Assembly (NCBI GenBank): GCA_963745975.1
Contig: CAVUZJ010000009.1
Coordinates: 1,116,001 to 1,180,000 of the forward strand
DNA: 64,000 bases
Direction of reading: 5' to 3'
From: JAKAWQ01 sp963745975
GTDB taxonomy: Bacteria > Pseudomonadota > Alphaproteobacteria > Acetobacterales > Acetobacteraceae
Both the position numbers and the translations under genes were made by a program. This document shows, piece after piece, positions 1 to 9,466 of this stretch; position 1 is the stretch's first letter, and every line of letters starts with the position of its first letter. The notes beneath the pieces are model-generated. The model did not search any database. It was given only the letters and a program-made list of their open reading frames with translations, and was not told where the DNA came from.

Positions 1-1
1 A

Positions 2-23
2 ACCGGAAGGCGAGGCCTCCGGT
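2..23. terminator. Hairpin, possible terminator of an upstream gene
   Basis: The arms ACCGGAAGGC and GCCTCCGGT pair around a GAG loop with one bulged A. There is no T-run after it, so it could be a Rho-assisted or bidirectional terminator of a gene ending just before the window. The remaining bases up to 145 show no convincing gene and presumably hold the promoter of the kdsD-lpt genes. Confidence 0.35.
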
Positions 24-145
24 CAAGCACCGGCGGGATTCACTGGCATAATTCTTGCCGCAATTCGCCGCCACCCTCCCCGCCGTTGTTGACCCGAGAG
101 CGGCCCGGTCCATAGAAGGGGCGGACCGAGGATGAACCGACTCCG

Positions 146-1156
146 ATGCCCCAGCCGGCGCCCCGTTTGGCCCTGACCTGCTCTGCCCTCAACGACGGGG
201 ACGACCTCGCGGCGGCCGCCGCCGTGCTGGCGCTCGAGGCGGCCGGCCTCACCGCGCTCGCCGCCTCGCTCGACGAGAGCTTCCCCCGCGCCGTCGAGCT
301 CCTGCTTGCCGCCTCTGGCCGCGTCGTCGTCTCCGGCATGGGCAAGTCCGGCCACGTCGCCCGCAAGATCGCGGCGACCCTCGCCTCGACCGGCACGCCC
401 GCGCTCTTCGTCCATCCCGGCGAGGCCTCGCACGGCGATCTCGGCATGATCGTCGCCGGCGACGCCGTGCTCGCGCTTTCCAATTCCGGCGAAACCGCGG
501 AGCTCGCCGACCTCGTCGCGCACGCAAGCCGCTTCGCCGTGCCGCTGATCGCGATCACCGCGCAGGCCAATTCGACGCTGGCCTCGGCGGCCGATGCCCT
601 GCTCTTGCTGCCGGCGGCGGCCGAGGCCTGTCCGATGGGCCTCGCACCCACCACCTCCACCACCATGCAAATGGCGCTCGGCGACGCTCTGGCGGTCGCA
701 CTCCTCAAGCGGCGCGGCTTCACGGCGAGCGATTTCCGCCGCTTCCACCCGGGCGGGCGGCTCGGGGCCCGGCTCCGCCGCGTCCGCGAGCTGATGCACA
801 GCGGCGCCGCCCTGCCGCTCGCCTCGCCCGACCTGCCGATGGACCAGGCGCTCCTGGTGATGACGGAGAAATCCTTCGGGTGCCTCGGCGTCGTCGATCC
901 GTCGCGCCGCCTCGCCGGCATCATCACCGACGGCGACCTCCGCCGCGCCATGGGCCCGGACCTCCTCTCGCGGCGGGTGGGCGAGGTCATGACCCGTGGC
1001 CCGCGGACGATCGGCCCCGACGCGCTCGCGGCCGAGGCGCTCTACGAGATGAACGCCGGCCAGCGGCCGATCACCACCCTCTTCGTGGTCAACGCGGAGC
1101 GGGAGGTCCTCGGGCTCGTGCATCTGCACGACCTGCTGCGGGCCGGGGTGGCCTAG
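146..1156 (+). CDS. kdsD: Arabinose-5-phosphate isomerase, KpsF/GutQ (KdsD) family
   Basis: The 336-aa product has an N-terminal SIS sugar-isomerase domain (about residues 35-190, with the VVSGMGKSGH loop and HPGEASHGDLG) followed by a tandem CBS pair (about 205-336). This is the standard KdsD/KpsF architecture and length. The family interconverts ribulose-5-phosphate and arabinose-5-phosphate in the cytoplasm, the first step toward Kdo for the lipopolysaccharide core. It sits 3 bp upstream of lptC and heads an LPS synthesis/export operon, which supports the Kdo role over a gut-operon paralogue. The ATG is the first in frame and lies near the presumed promoter region. Confidence 0.92.
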   Translation: MPQPAPRLALTCSALNDGDDLAAAAAVLALEAAGLTALAASLDESFPRAVELLLAASGRVVVSGMGKSGHVARKIAATLASTGTPALFVHPGEASHGDLGMIVAGDAVLALSNSGETAELADLVAHASRFAVPLIAITAQANSTLASAADALLLLPAAAEACPMGLAPTTSTTMQMALGDALAVALLKRRGFTASDFRRFHPGGRLGARLRRVRELMHSGAALPLASPDLPMDQALLVMTEKSFGCLGVVDPSRRLAGIITDGDLRRAMGPDLLSRRVGEVMTRGPRTIGPDALAAEALYEMNAGQRPITTLFVVNAEREVLGLVHLHDLLRAGVA

Positions 1157-1159
1157 CGC

Positions 1160-1894
1160 ATGCCGGACTTCGAGGCCCCAACCGAGATCCCGCCGGGCAG
1201 GAAGCGCGCGGCTTCCGCCCCCCGCGAGCCCGGCCGCATCCATCTGCTCGGGCTCGGCCGCGCCCGCCCGATGCCCTCGGCGGCGAGCCTCGCGCGGCGG
1301 CGCTTCCTGGTGCGCTGGGCGAAGCGCCTCCTGCCGCTCGTCGGCCTCGCACTCCTCGCCTCGGTTGCTCTCTGGCCCGACTTCGAAAGCGGCATCGCAG
1401 GCCAGCGCGTCAGCCTGCACCTCGACACCAGCGCGCCCGGCGCCGGCGGCAAGCTCCTCGACGCGCGCTACAGCAGCGTCGATCAGAAGGGCGAGCCCTA
1501 CACCGTGACCGCAGCCTCGGCCCTTCAGATGGGGCCCGACCGCGTCGATCTCAGCGATCCCAAGGGCGATATCACGCTCAACTCGGGCTCCTGGGTCATG
1601 CTCACGGCCCCGCGCGGCGTCTATGCCCAGAAGAGCCGCCAGCTCGACCTCTCCGGCGGCGTCACCCTCTATCGCGACGACGGGACGACGCTCCGCTCGG
1701 CGAGCACCACGGTCGATCTTGCCGCCGGCGCTGCCGCGAGCGGCGTGCCGGTGAGCGCCGAAGGGCCGTTCGGGACGCTCGACGCCATGGGCTACACGCT
1801 GCTCGGTGGCGGCACGGTCATCCAGTTCAGCGGCCCGGCGCGCCTCGTGCTGAACGGCCGGAACGGGCCCAGCCCCAACGGGCACAAACAATGA
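1160..1894 (+). CDS. lptC: LPS export protein LptC
   Basis: The 244-aa product has a basic N-terminus, one membrane anchor at about residues 48-68 (LLPLVGLALLASVAL) and a periplasmic OstA-like beta-jellyroll domain (about 85-235). LptC links the LptB2FG ABC extractor in the inner membrane to the periplasmic LptA bridge. The family is weakly conserved in sequence, so the call rests on the topology, the LptC-like motifs and its place between kdsD and lptA. Its TGA overlaps the lptA ATG by ATGA, which indicates translational coupling. Confidence 0.87.
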   Translation: MPDFEAPTEIPPGRKRAASAPREPGRIHLLGLGRARPMPSAASLARRRFLVRWAKRLLPLVGLALLASVALWPDFESGIAGQRVSLHLDTSAPGAGGKLLDARYSSVDQKGEPYTVTAASALQMGPDRVDLSDPKGDITLNSGSWVMLTAPRGVYAQKSRQLDLSGGVTLYRDDGTTLRSASTTVDLAAGAAASGVPVSAEGPFGTLDAMGYTLLGGGTVIQFSGPARLVLNGRNGPSPNGHKQ

Positions 1895-2924
1895 GGCGAT
1901 GGGCTTTCGCCCCGCTCCTCCTTGCCCTCGCGCTCGCCGCCCGGCCCGCGCCCGCCCAGCCGCTCGACCTCTCGCAGGGCGGCCCGATCACCATCACCGC
2001 GGTCGGCGGGATCGAATGGCGGCAGAACCAGAAGGAGGTCATCGCGCGCGAGGACGCAGAGGCCGTGCGCGGCACCGTGACGGTGACCGCGGACGAGCTC
2101 ATCGCCCACTACCGCCCCAAGCCCGGCGCCGCCGCGGCCGCACCCTCGGTGCAGACCGCCAGCGCCACCTCCAGCTCCGCCTCCAGCGCCACCTCCCCTG
2201 GCACCATGGATACCGGCGGGCAGCAGATCTACCGCCTGGAGGCGGTCGGCCACGTGCACATCTTCACCGCGACCGACCAGGCGTTCGCCGATCATGGGGT
2301 CTATGACGTGGACGAGGACGTGCTGGTGCTCACCGGGCGGCACCTCAAGCTCACGACGCCCAAGGACGTGCTGACCGCCCGCGACGACGTCGAATACTGG
2401 CCCGACCAGCACATGGCGGTCGCGCGCGGCGACGCCGTCGTCATCTCCAATGACGGGCGCCGGATCACCGCCGACACGCTGGTCGCCTACACGATGCCGT
2501 CGAGCGCCCCCGCGACCGGGAGCGCGACCGCGAGCGCCACGGCGAGCACCACCGATCCGCTGGCCGACAGCGGCCAGATCAAGCGGGTCGAGGCGTTCGG
2601 CCACGTCGTCATCCGCACCGCGACGGACACCATCACCGGCGATCGCGGCGTCTATGTTCCGGCAACCGGCATCGCCCTCATCCTCGGCGATGTCCGGATC
2701 ACGCGCGGGGAGAACCAGCTCAATGGCGCGCGCGGCGTGGTGGACATGAAGACCGGCGAGGCGGAGCTGCTCTCCACGCCCGGCGAGCGGGTGCAGGGCC
2801 TCGTCGTCCCCAATACCGTCAACAACGGCCCCGCCGCGCCGGCCAAGGGCGCCGCGCCGGCGAAGCAACCCGCCGCGTCCCCCACCGCTCATCCCCCCGG
2901 CGCTCATCCCGCGGGCGGCCAGCC

Positions 2925-2928
<4 letters not shown>
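1891..2928 (+). CDS. lptA: LPS transport periplasmic protein LptA, internally duplicated
   Basis: The 345-aa product begins MRRWAFAPLLLALALAARP with a cleavable signal peptide ending near PAPAQ. I chose the ATG that overlaps the lptC stop; the open frame runs further upstream only as a shadow. OstA-fold repeats fill the rest and form the periplasmic LPS bridge. The protein is well above the usual LptA length of about 180-200 aa. It looks like two similar modules: each has a TADxLxA strand, then an Ala/Ser/Thr-rich linker (about 83-108 and 205-222), then an I-RxEAxGHVxI segment. The C-terminus is Ala/Pro/His-rich. It overlaps lptB by ATGA. Confidence 0.88.
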
Positions 2929-3677
<749 letters not shown>

Positions 3678-3884
3678 TGTCCTGCCCCCGGAGATCGTCG
3701 CCCTTCGCGACGAGCGGAGGGGATGAGCAGGCCACTGAAAACACGGTGTACGGGTAGCGAGGTCGCGATGACGAGAACCGCACCGGCACCCGGATCATTT
3801 CCTTTTGTTTCCAATCGCCTGATGGCCCGAGCCGCCCGCCGCCGCCCGCGGCGCATCGGGCCGGCGGCGGACTGACGGCCGGCC

Positions 3885-5378
3885 ATGGCCATCGGACCGC
3901 GCCTGGAGATCCGCCAGACCACCACGCTGGTGATGACGCCGCAGCTCCGGCAGGCGATCAAGCTCTTGCAGCTCTCGAACCTCGATCTGGCAAGCTTCGT
4001 CACCGAGGAGCTGGAGCGCAACCCGCTGCTCGAGCAGGACGAGGCGCAGGACGGCCCGGGCCGGGAGGTTTCGGCGCCCGACCAGCGCGCCAACCCGCCG
4101 CCGCCGGAGGCGGACGCCGCGGCGCTGGTGAGCTCGGAGTCCATGCCCTCGCCGGAAGCCGCCCCCCTCGATGCCGAGCACGCCGAGACCTATGACGCCG
4201 GCGGCCCGGCCGACGGCGGCGGCCACGCCGATGGCGGCGGCCGCGCCGGCCGGTCCTTCGAGCCCGACGAGTACGGGATCGAGAACGTGGCAGAGGGCCC
4301 GCACTCCTTGCGCGAGCATCTCTCCGAGCAACTCCGGCTCGCCTTCGGGGCCCCGCGCGAGCGGCTGATCGCCGCGCACCTGATCGCCCTGCTCGACCCG
4401 GCGGGCCGGCTCTCCGCCACGCCCGCCGCCCTCGCCGCCGCACTCGGCGCCCCGCTCGAGGAGATCGAGCGCGTCCGCACGCGCATGCTGCAATTCGACC
4501 CGGTCGGCTGCTTCGCCCTCGATCTGCGCGAGTGCCTCGCCGCACAGCTCGCCGAACTGGACCGGCTCGACCCCGCGATGGCCGCCCTCCTCGACCATCT
4601 CCACCTCCTCGCCCGGCGCGAGATGACCGAGCTTCGGGCCATCTGCGGGGTCGACGCCGAGGACCTCGCGGACATGGTGGCCGAGCTCCGCCGGCTCGAC
4701 CCCAAGCCGGGCACCCGCTTCGACGCCGAGCCCCTCGCCCCGCTCGTCCCCGACATCCTGATGCGCCGCGAGGAAGCCGGCAGCTTCCGCCTCGAGCTCA
4801 ATCCGGACACGCTGCCCCGCGTCCTCGTCAACCACGCCTTCCACGCCCGCGTCAGCGTCGGCGCCCGAGGACCCGAGCGGACCTTCCTCGCCGAACGGCT
4901 CGCCGCCGCCAACTGGCTGGTGCGCTCGCTCGAGCAGCGCGCCGAGACCATCCTCAAGGTGGCGGCCGAGATCGTTCGCCGGCAGAACGGATTCTTCGAG
5001 CACGGAATCGGCCATCTCCGCCCGCTCATCCTGCGCGACGTCGCGGAAATGGTGGAGATGCACGAGAGCACGGTGAGCCGCGTCACCGCGAACAAATATA
5101 TCGCAACCCCGCGCGGCATCTTCGAGCTCAAATATTTCTTCACCACCGCGATCGCCGGGGTCGACGGCGAGACCCACAGCGCCGAGGCCGTCCGCCAGCG
5201 CATCCGCGCGCTGATCGACGAGGAGCCGCCCGCCGCGGTGCTCTCCGACGATGCGATCGTCGCGGCACTCCGGCGGGAAGGTGTGGACATCGCGCGGCGA
5301 ACCGTGGCCAAATACCGCGAGGCACTGCGCATCCCGAGCTCCGTGCAGCGCCGGCGGGAGAAGATGGCGCCGGTATGA
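3885..5378 (+). CDS. rpoN: RNA polymerase sigma-54 factor RpoN
   Basis: The 497-aa product has the Gln/Leu-rich activator-interacting region I (residues 8-50, TTTLVMTPQLRQAIKLLQL), an acidic/Gly-rich region II with a GG-rich stretch near 105-125, the core-binding region, an HTH, and the RpoN box ARRTVAKYRE near the C-terminus that reads the -24 element. Sigma-54 directs transcription that needs an enhancer-binding ATPase. It follows lptB after 207 bp. That gap contains a small hairpin (CGTCGC/GCGACG, 3696-3712) and probably its own promoter. It overlaps hpf by ATGA. Confidence 0.96.
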   Translation: MAIGPRLEIRQTTTLVMTPQLRQAIKLLQLSNLDLASFVTEELERNPLLEQDEAQDGPGREVSAPDQRANPPPPEADAAALVSSESMPSPEAAPLDAEHAETYDAGGPADGGGHADGGGRAGRSFEPDEYGIENVAEGPHSLREHLSEQLRLAFGAPRERLIAAHLIALLDPAGRLSATPAALAAALGAPLEEIERVRTRMLQFDPVGCFALDLRECLAAQLAELDRLDPAMAALLDHLHLLARREMTELRAICGVDAEDLADMVAELRRLDPKPGTRFDAEPLAPLVPDILMRREEAGSFRLELNPDTLPRVLVNHAFHARVSVGARGPERTFLAERLAAANWLVRSLEQRAETILKVAAEIVRRQNGFFEHGIGHLRPLILRDVAEMVEMHESTVSRVTANKYIATPRGIFELKYFFTTAIAGVDGETHSAEAVRQRIRALIDEEPPAAVLSDDAIVAALRREGVDIARRTVAKYREALRIPSSVQRRREKMAPV

Positions 5379-5974
5379 GGGAGGTCATGCAGATCACCAT
5401 CGCGGGCAAGCAGCTCGACCTTTCGGACGCGCTGCGCACGCATGTCTCGGAGAATCTCGACCGCATCACGCGGAAGTATTTCGACCATGCGCTGGAGGCG
5501 GCGGTGACCTTCGGCCGCGCCCGCAGCTTCTTCACCTGCGACATCAACCTGCACGCCGGGCGGGACCTCGTGCTGCGCGCCGAGGGCGAGGCGCAGGACG
5601 CGCACACCGCCTTCGATGACGCCGCCGAGCATATCGCCAAGCGGCTCCGCCGCTATCGCAGGCGCGTCAACGAGCACGCGCGCGACCTCGCCAACCGCGA
5701 GCGCCCCGAAACCGCGCGCCAGTACATCCTTTCCCAGGAGGAGCCCGCAGCACCCGCGCCCGCCGGCAGCCCCGAGATCGGCCCGTACGCCACCGTGATC
5801 GCCGATTCGGCCATGGAGATCGACCGGCTTTCGGTGAGCGACGCCGTGATGCGGCTCGATCTCGCGGACCAGCAGGTGCTGATGTTCCGCAACCGCGCGA
5901 CCGGCACGCTGAATGTGATCTACCGCCGCTCGGACGGGCATATCGGCTGGATCGAGCCCTCCGCGGAGGGCTAA
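5375..5974 (+). CDS. hpf: Long-form ribosome hibernation promoting factor
   Basis: The 199-aa product (or 195 aa from the second Met, MQITIAGKQLDL, at 5387) has an N-terminal S30AE/HPF domain (about 5-110) and a C-terminal dimerisation domain (about 140-197, YATVIADSAMEIDRLSVSDA). The second domain marks the long form that dimerises 70S ribosomes into 100S particles. The first ATG overlaps the rpoN stop (ATGA). The GAGGGAGG just before 5387 is too close to serve that Met well, so 5375 is preferred. Many alphaproteobacteria have ptsN next; here it is absent. Confidence 0.92.
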   Translation: MREVMQITIAGKQLDLSDALRTHVSENLDRITRKYFDHALEAAVTFGRARSFFTCDINLHAGRDLVLRAEGEAQDAHTAFDDAAEHIAKRLRRYRRRVNEHARDLANRERPETARQYILSQEEPAAPAPAGSPEIGPYATVIADSAMEIDRLSVSDAVMRLDLADQQVLMFRNRATGTLNVIYRRSDGHIGWIEPSAEG

Positions 5975-6062
5975 CGCCGACCCTTGCCCCGCCTTGCCTT
6001 GATCGACATCAATGCCCGGCCGGCGCGGCCCCTTCACTTTTCCGGCGAAGGGATTCCTGCCG

Positions 6063-7028
6063 ATGCCCGACGACCGCACCGAATCGCCGCCCCGGCGGCA
6101 CGAGAAATACGAACGCCTCATCGAGGCGGCACGGCAGATGCCCCCGGTGACCACCGCCGTCGTGCACCCGTGCGACGACGTCTCGCTCGAAGGCGCGGTC
6201 GAGGCCGCGCGCCTCGGTCTCATCGTGCCCATCCTCGTCGGCCCGGTGGAGCGCGTGCGCAAGACCGCGGAGGCAGCCTCGCTCGACATCAAATCCTTCG
6301 AGCTCGTCGACGCGGCCTACAGCCACGAATCGGCAGCGAAGGGCGTCGAGCTCGTCACCCGCGGGCGCGCCGAGGCGCTGATGAAGGGCAGCCTGCACAC
6401 CGATGAGCTGATGGCCGCGGTGGTGGCGCACGGAAGCGGAATCCGCACCGAGCGACGCATCAGCCATTGCTTCATCATGGACGTCCCCGGCCACGCCGAT
6501 CCCCTCATCATCACCGACGCCGCCGTCAACATCGTCCCCACGCTCGACGAGAAGGTCGACATCGTCCGCAACGCGATCGACCTCGCCCAGGCGCTGCGCT
6601 TTCCCGAAGTGCGCGTCGCCATCCTGAGCGCCGTCGAGACCGTCACCGCCAAAGTGCCCTCCACCATCGAGGCCGCCGCCCTCTGCAAGATGGCCGAGCG
6701 CGGCCAGATCACCGGCGCCGTGATCGACGGCCCGCTCGCGCTCGACAACGCGATCGACCCCGAGGCCGCCGAGATCAAGCACATCGTCTCGCCGGTCGCG
6801 GGCCGCGCCAACGTGCTCGTGGTGCCGGACCTCGAGGCCGGCAACATGCTCGCGAAAAGCCTCTCCTTTCTCGCCGGCGCCGACGCCGCAGGCATCGTCC
6901 TCGGCGCGCGCGTCCCGATCATCCTGACGAGCCGCGCCGATTCTCTGCTCACCCGCCTCGCCTCCTGCGCCGTCGCCGCCCTGCTCGTCCATGCCCGCCG
7001 CGCCCGCACCGCCGCCGCCCTTCACTGA
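6063..7028 (+). CDS. Phosphate acetyl/butyryltransferase (PTA/PTB family)
   Basis: The 321-aa product carries the PTA/PTB fold over nearly its full length, including LVTRGRAEALMKGSLHTDELM, SHCFIMDVPG and TDAAVNIVPTLDEKVDI. These enzymes convert acyl-CoA plus phosphate to acyl-phosphate and CoA in the cytoplasm. The ATG at 6063 is preceded by AAGGGA with 9-nt spacing, so I prefer it over the in-frame ATG at 6012. It lies 48 bp before acetate kinase. The pair should interconvert acyl-CoA and carboxylate with ATP gain. Acetyl versus butyryl specificity cannot be read from the sequence. Confidence 0.85.
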   Translation: MPDDRTESPPRRHEKYERLIEAARQMPPVTTAVVHPCDDVSLEGAVEAARLGLIVPILVGPVERVRKTAEAASLDIKSFELVDAAYSHESAAKGVELVTRGRAEALMKGSLHTDELMAAVVAHGSGIRTERRISHCFIMDVPGHADPLIITDAAVNIVPTLDEKVDIVRNAIDLAQALRFPEVRVAILSAVETVTAKVPSTIEAAALCKMAERGQITGAVIDGPLALDNAIDPEAAEIKHIVSPVAGRANVLVVPDLEAGNMLAKSLSFLAGADAAGIVLGARVPIILTSRADSLLTRLASCAVAALLVHARRARTAAALH

Positions 7029-7076
7029 GCGGCGAACCCGCCCGCGCCAACCCGACACCTGCAGGAGAGCGCGCCG

Positions 7077-8261
7077 ATGTCCGATTGCATCCTCGTCCTC
7101 AACGCCGGATCCTCGAGCATCAAATTCGCCCTCTACGCAACCGTCCCGCCCGAGACGCTCCTCTTCCACGGCGAGATCGAGGATATCGGGCTCGTCCCCG
7201 ACCTCGCGGTGCAGGACGCGGCAGGCAAGAGCGTCGCCCAGCGAACCTGGCCCGCAGGGCTCGACCATCACGGCGCGACGCGCGAGATCCTCGGGCTCGC
7301 AACCGAGCTGCTCGGCCATCGTCACCTCGCCGCGGTCGGCCACCGCGTCGTGCACGGCGGTACGCGCTTCGCGGCCCCGGTCCGGATCGACCCGCAAATC
7401 CTCGCTGCCCTCGCCGAGCTCGAGCCCCTCGCGCCGCTTCACCAGAAGCACAACCTCGCACCCATCCGCGCTCTCGCCGAGCACGCGCCGCACTTGCCTC
7501 AAATCGCCTGCTTCGACACCGGTTTCCATCACGGCCAGGCGCCGATCGCGCAAGCCTACGCACTCCCCCGCACGCTCAGCGCCGAAGGCGTGCGGCGCTA
7601 CGGATTTCACGGCATTTCCTACGAATATATCATCTCGCGCCTCCGCGAGATCGCCCCACACCTCGCCGAACGCCGCCTCGTCCTCGCCCATCTCGGCAAC
7701 GGCGCAAGCCTCTGCGCCGTCAACCAAGGACGCAGCGTCGCCAGCACCATGGGCTTCACCGCCGTCGAAGGCCTCGTCATGGGCACCCGCACCGGCAGCA
7801 TCGACCCCGGCGTGCTCCTCTACCTCATGGACCGCCACAGCATGGACGCCCGCGCGATCGAGGATCTCATCTATCGCAAGTCCGGCCTCCTCGGCGTCTC
7901 CGGCATCTCGCCCGACATGCGCACCCTGCGCGCTTCACAAGATCCCGCCGCCGCCGAGGCGATCGCCCTCTTCGTCTACCGCATCGTCCGCGAGATCGGC
8001 TCGCTCGCCGCCGCCCTCGGCGGGCTCGACGGCCTTGTCTTCACCGCCGGCATCGGCGAGCACGATGCCGCGACACGCGCGGAAGTCGCCGCTGGCTGCC
8101 AATGGCTCGGCCTCACACTCGACTCGACCCGTAACCACGCCGGCCCGGGCCGGATCAGCGCCGACGCCTCACGCCTCGAGGCCTGGGTCGTCCCCACCGA
8201 CGAGGAACGCATGATCGCCCGCCACACCACCGCCCTGCTCGCCCTCGCCCCACGCGCATAG
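7077..8261 (+). CDS. ackA: Acetate kinase
   Basis: The 394-aa ASKHA-fold kinase has LNAGSSSIKFALY at residues 7-19, HRVVHGG near 87, the catalytic Arg/His segment RYGFHGISYEYI near 180, LGNGASLCAV near 207 and FTAGIGEH near 322. It makes acetate plus ATP from acetyl-phosphate plus ADP, working with the preceding transacylase. AGGAG lies about 10 nt upstream of the ATG. Length and motifs are normal. It ends just before a hairpin array that probably terminates transcription. Confidence 0.94.
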   Translation: MSDCILVLNAGSSSIKFALYATVPPETLLFHGEIEDIGLVPDLAVQDAAGKSVAQRTWPAGLDHHGATREILGLATELLGHRHLAAVGHRVVHGGTRFAAPVRIDPQILAALAELEPLAPLHQKHNLAPIRALAEHAPHLPQIACFDTGFHHGQAPIAQAYALPRTLSAEGVRRYGFHGISYEYIISRLREIAPHLAERRLVLAHLGNGASLCAVNQGRSVASTMGFTAVEGLVMGTRTGSIDPGVLLYLMDRHSMDARAIEDLIYRKSGLLGVSGISPDMRTLRASQDPAAAEAIALFVYRIVREIGSLAAALGGLDGLVFTAGIGEHDAATRAEVAAGCQWLGLTLDSTRNHAGPGRISADASRLEAWVVPTDEERMIARHTTALLALAPRA

Positions 8262-8271
8262 CAAGGCCAGG

Positions 8272-8341
8272 CCAGGGCTCCGCCCTGGACCCGCCGAGGG
8301 GCTCCGCCCCTCGGACTCCCCGGCAAAGGCGAAGCCTTTGC
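8272..8341. repeat. Three-hairpin GC-rich array between convergent genes
   Basis: Three consecutive stem-loops are seen: CCAGGGC/GCCCTGG (8272-8288), CCGAGGGGC/GCCCCTCGG (8294-8314) and GCAAAGGC/GCCTTTGC (8323-8341). They fill the gap between ackA (plus) and the minus-strand gene ending at 8389. The last stem with its flank recurs inverted near 29942-29969. They likely act as a bidirectional terminator or a REP-like dispersed element. Confidence 0.75.
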
Positions 8342-8388
8342 AATCCATTACTTTAATTCAACGAATGTGGCCCCGCCGCCTGCTGCAG

Positions 8389-8679
8389 CTATTCGAGGAT
8401 GCGCCGGGGAGGCGCCGGCGCCGGATACCGACCCATCTTGGAATTCCAGTAGGCCCATGAACGCGGGTCGATGATGCCGGGCGGGGCCTTATCGAGCGCT
8501 TCGCGAAAATCCTCGTCCGACACATGACGCCGTAGCACCTTCATATCCTCGTGCGTCGCCGACGCCATTGCGTACGCCATGAACCGGATCGGATCTGCAA
8601 GCGCCTCCCGGGGCTCCTCGAACCACACGATCCGGCGCGCGACCGCCTCGGTCTCGGGCTCGAGCGGAATCGGCTTCAT
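8389..8679 (-). CDS. Small partner protein of the AbiEii-type nucleotidyltransferase
   Basis: The 96-aa soluble protein contains VSDEDFREALDKAPPGIID and ends WNSKMGRYPAPAPPRRILE. I do not recognise a named domain. Its start overlaps the stop of the upstream nucleotidyltransferase by 4 bp, so the two are translated together. By analogy with AbiEi/AbiEii-like pairs it could be an antitoxin or regulatory partner, but it has no visible helix-turn-helix. Here the putative partner follows the toxin-like gene, the reverse of the classical order. Confidence 0.6.
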   Translation of the reverse strand: MKPIPLEPETEAVARRIVWFEEPREALADPIRFMAYAMASATHEDMKVLRRHVSDEDFREALDKAPPGIIDPRSWAYWNSKMGRYPAPAPPRRILE

Positions 8680-9362
8680 CGCCTCGGCCCACCGTCCGCA
8701 CCGCCCGCGTCCAACTGCACAATCGGCGGCAAGCGGTCGAGATCGACATCGCGCGCCGCGGCGGCGAGACGATCTTTCACGGCGTCAGGAAGCCGGGGCA
8801 AATTGCCGTCGCCGAACCACGACAGCGCCTTAAGGCTGATCTGCGGATTGAACTGCGTTCCGTAGATCGCGCGCCCCGCCGCCAGTGCCGTCGGAAGGTC
8901 GATGCGGCCGTCCCGCAGGATGGCGTCGATGTCGATATAGTCCCGGGCCTCGGCGCGCTGCTGCACGACGGCGACCTTGGTTCCGGCGAGGTCAAGCAAC
9001 GAGGCCACTTGCAGGCCGGTATCGGGAGCGATGTCCGGTGCCGCGAGGCGGGCGAGACCGGGCACTCCGAAGAAGGACACCCTGACCGGCCCACCGCGAT
9101 CGACGAGGGCGCTCAACGTATTCGGCGCCTGCTGCGTGATCGTTGCGGACGCCAGGAACGCAATGGTCTGCGTCAATCGTGCAGGGTCGAACGCCCGCGA
9201 GCCGAAGAAGTCGAAATCCGCGGACTGGCGATGCCCGAGGCGGAGCGCAATGGCAGTCCCCCCGTAGAGCACGAATTCCGTCGGCACCGCGGCAAGCTCG
9301 TCCCATAGAAGCCGCTGCGGCGGCGGCAGGATATCGAGGCGCAGGGCCAAATGGTCGCTCAT
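8676..9362 (-). CDS. Nucleotidyltransferase, AbiEii/AbiGii toxin family
   Basis: The 228-aa product has the DNA polymerase-beta-like nucleotidyltransferase core of the AbiEii family. The YGGTAIALRLGHR motif (about 33-45) is followed by the acidic SADFDFF metal-ligand motif (about 48-54), with a second conserved stretch LLDLAGTKVAVVQQRAEARDYIDIDAI (cut here as LAGTKVAVV, then RDYIDID) near 125-148. AbiEii enzymes act as toxins in type IV abortive-infection systems, but many chromosomal homologues have unknown roles. It is transcribed ahead of, and coupled to, the 96-aa gene. It begins 105 bp downstream of the acyl-CoA dehydrogenase. Confidence 0.8.
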   Translation of the reverse strand: MSDHLALRLDILPPPQRLLWDELAAVPTEFVLYGGTAIALRLGHRQSADFDFFGSRAFDPARLTQTIAFLASATITQQAPNTLSALVDRGGPVRVSFFGVPGLARLAAPDIAPDTGLQVASLLDLAGTKVAVVQQRAEARDYIDIDAILRDGRIDLPTALAAGRAIYGTQFNPQISLKALSWFGDGNLPRLPDAVKDRLAAAARDVDLDRLPPIVQLDAGGADGGPRR

Positions 9363-9425
9363 AAGACTCTCAGTGTAGCACGGGCAACTGACGGAGGTAC
9401 TACACCGGATCCCCGTCGGCGGGCA

Positions 9426-9447
9426 CCCAACGCGCTCGCGCGTTGGG
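9426..9447 (-). terminator. Hairpin terminator after the acyl-CoA dehydrogenase
   Basis: The arms CCCAACGCG and CGCGTTGGG form a perfect 9-bp stem with loop CTCG. It lies 20 bp downstream of the minus-strand dehydrogenase stop and upstream of the nucleotidyltransferase. There is no strong T-run. Confidence 0.55.
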
Positions 9448-9466
9448 ACCCGGCCTCCGCCCTCGC

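Noticed and set aside
23..1891. A 622-aa open frame on the minus strand opposite kdsD-lptC
   Set aside because: Arg/Ala/Gly-rich shadow of high-GC coding DNA. The opposite strand has clear SIS/CBS and LptC proteins.
3678..3884. A small gene before rpoN
   Set aside because: No frame has a ribosome site and protein-like composition; only a short hairpin is evident.
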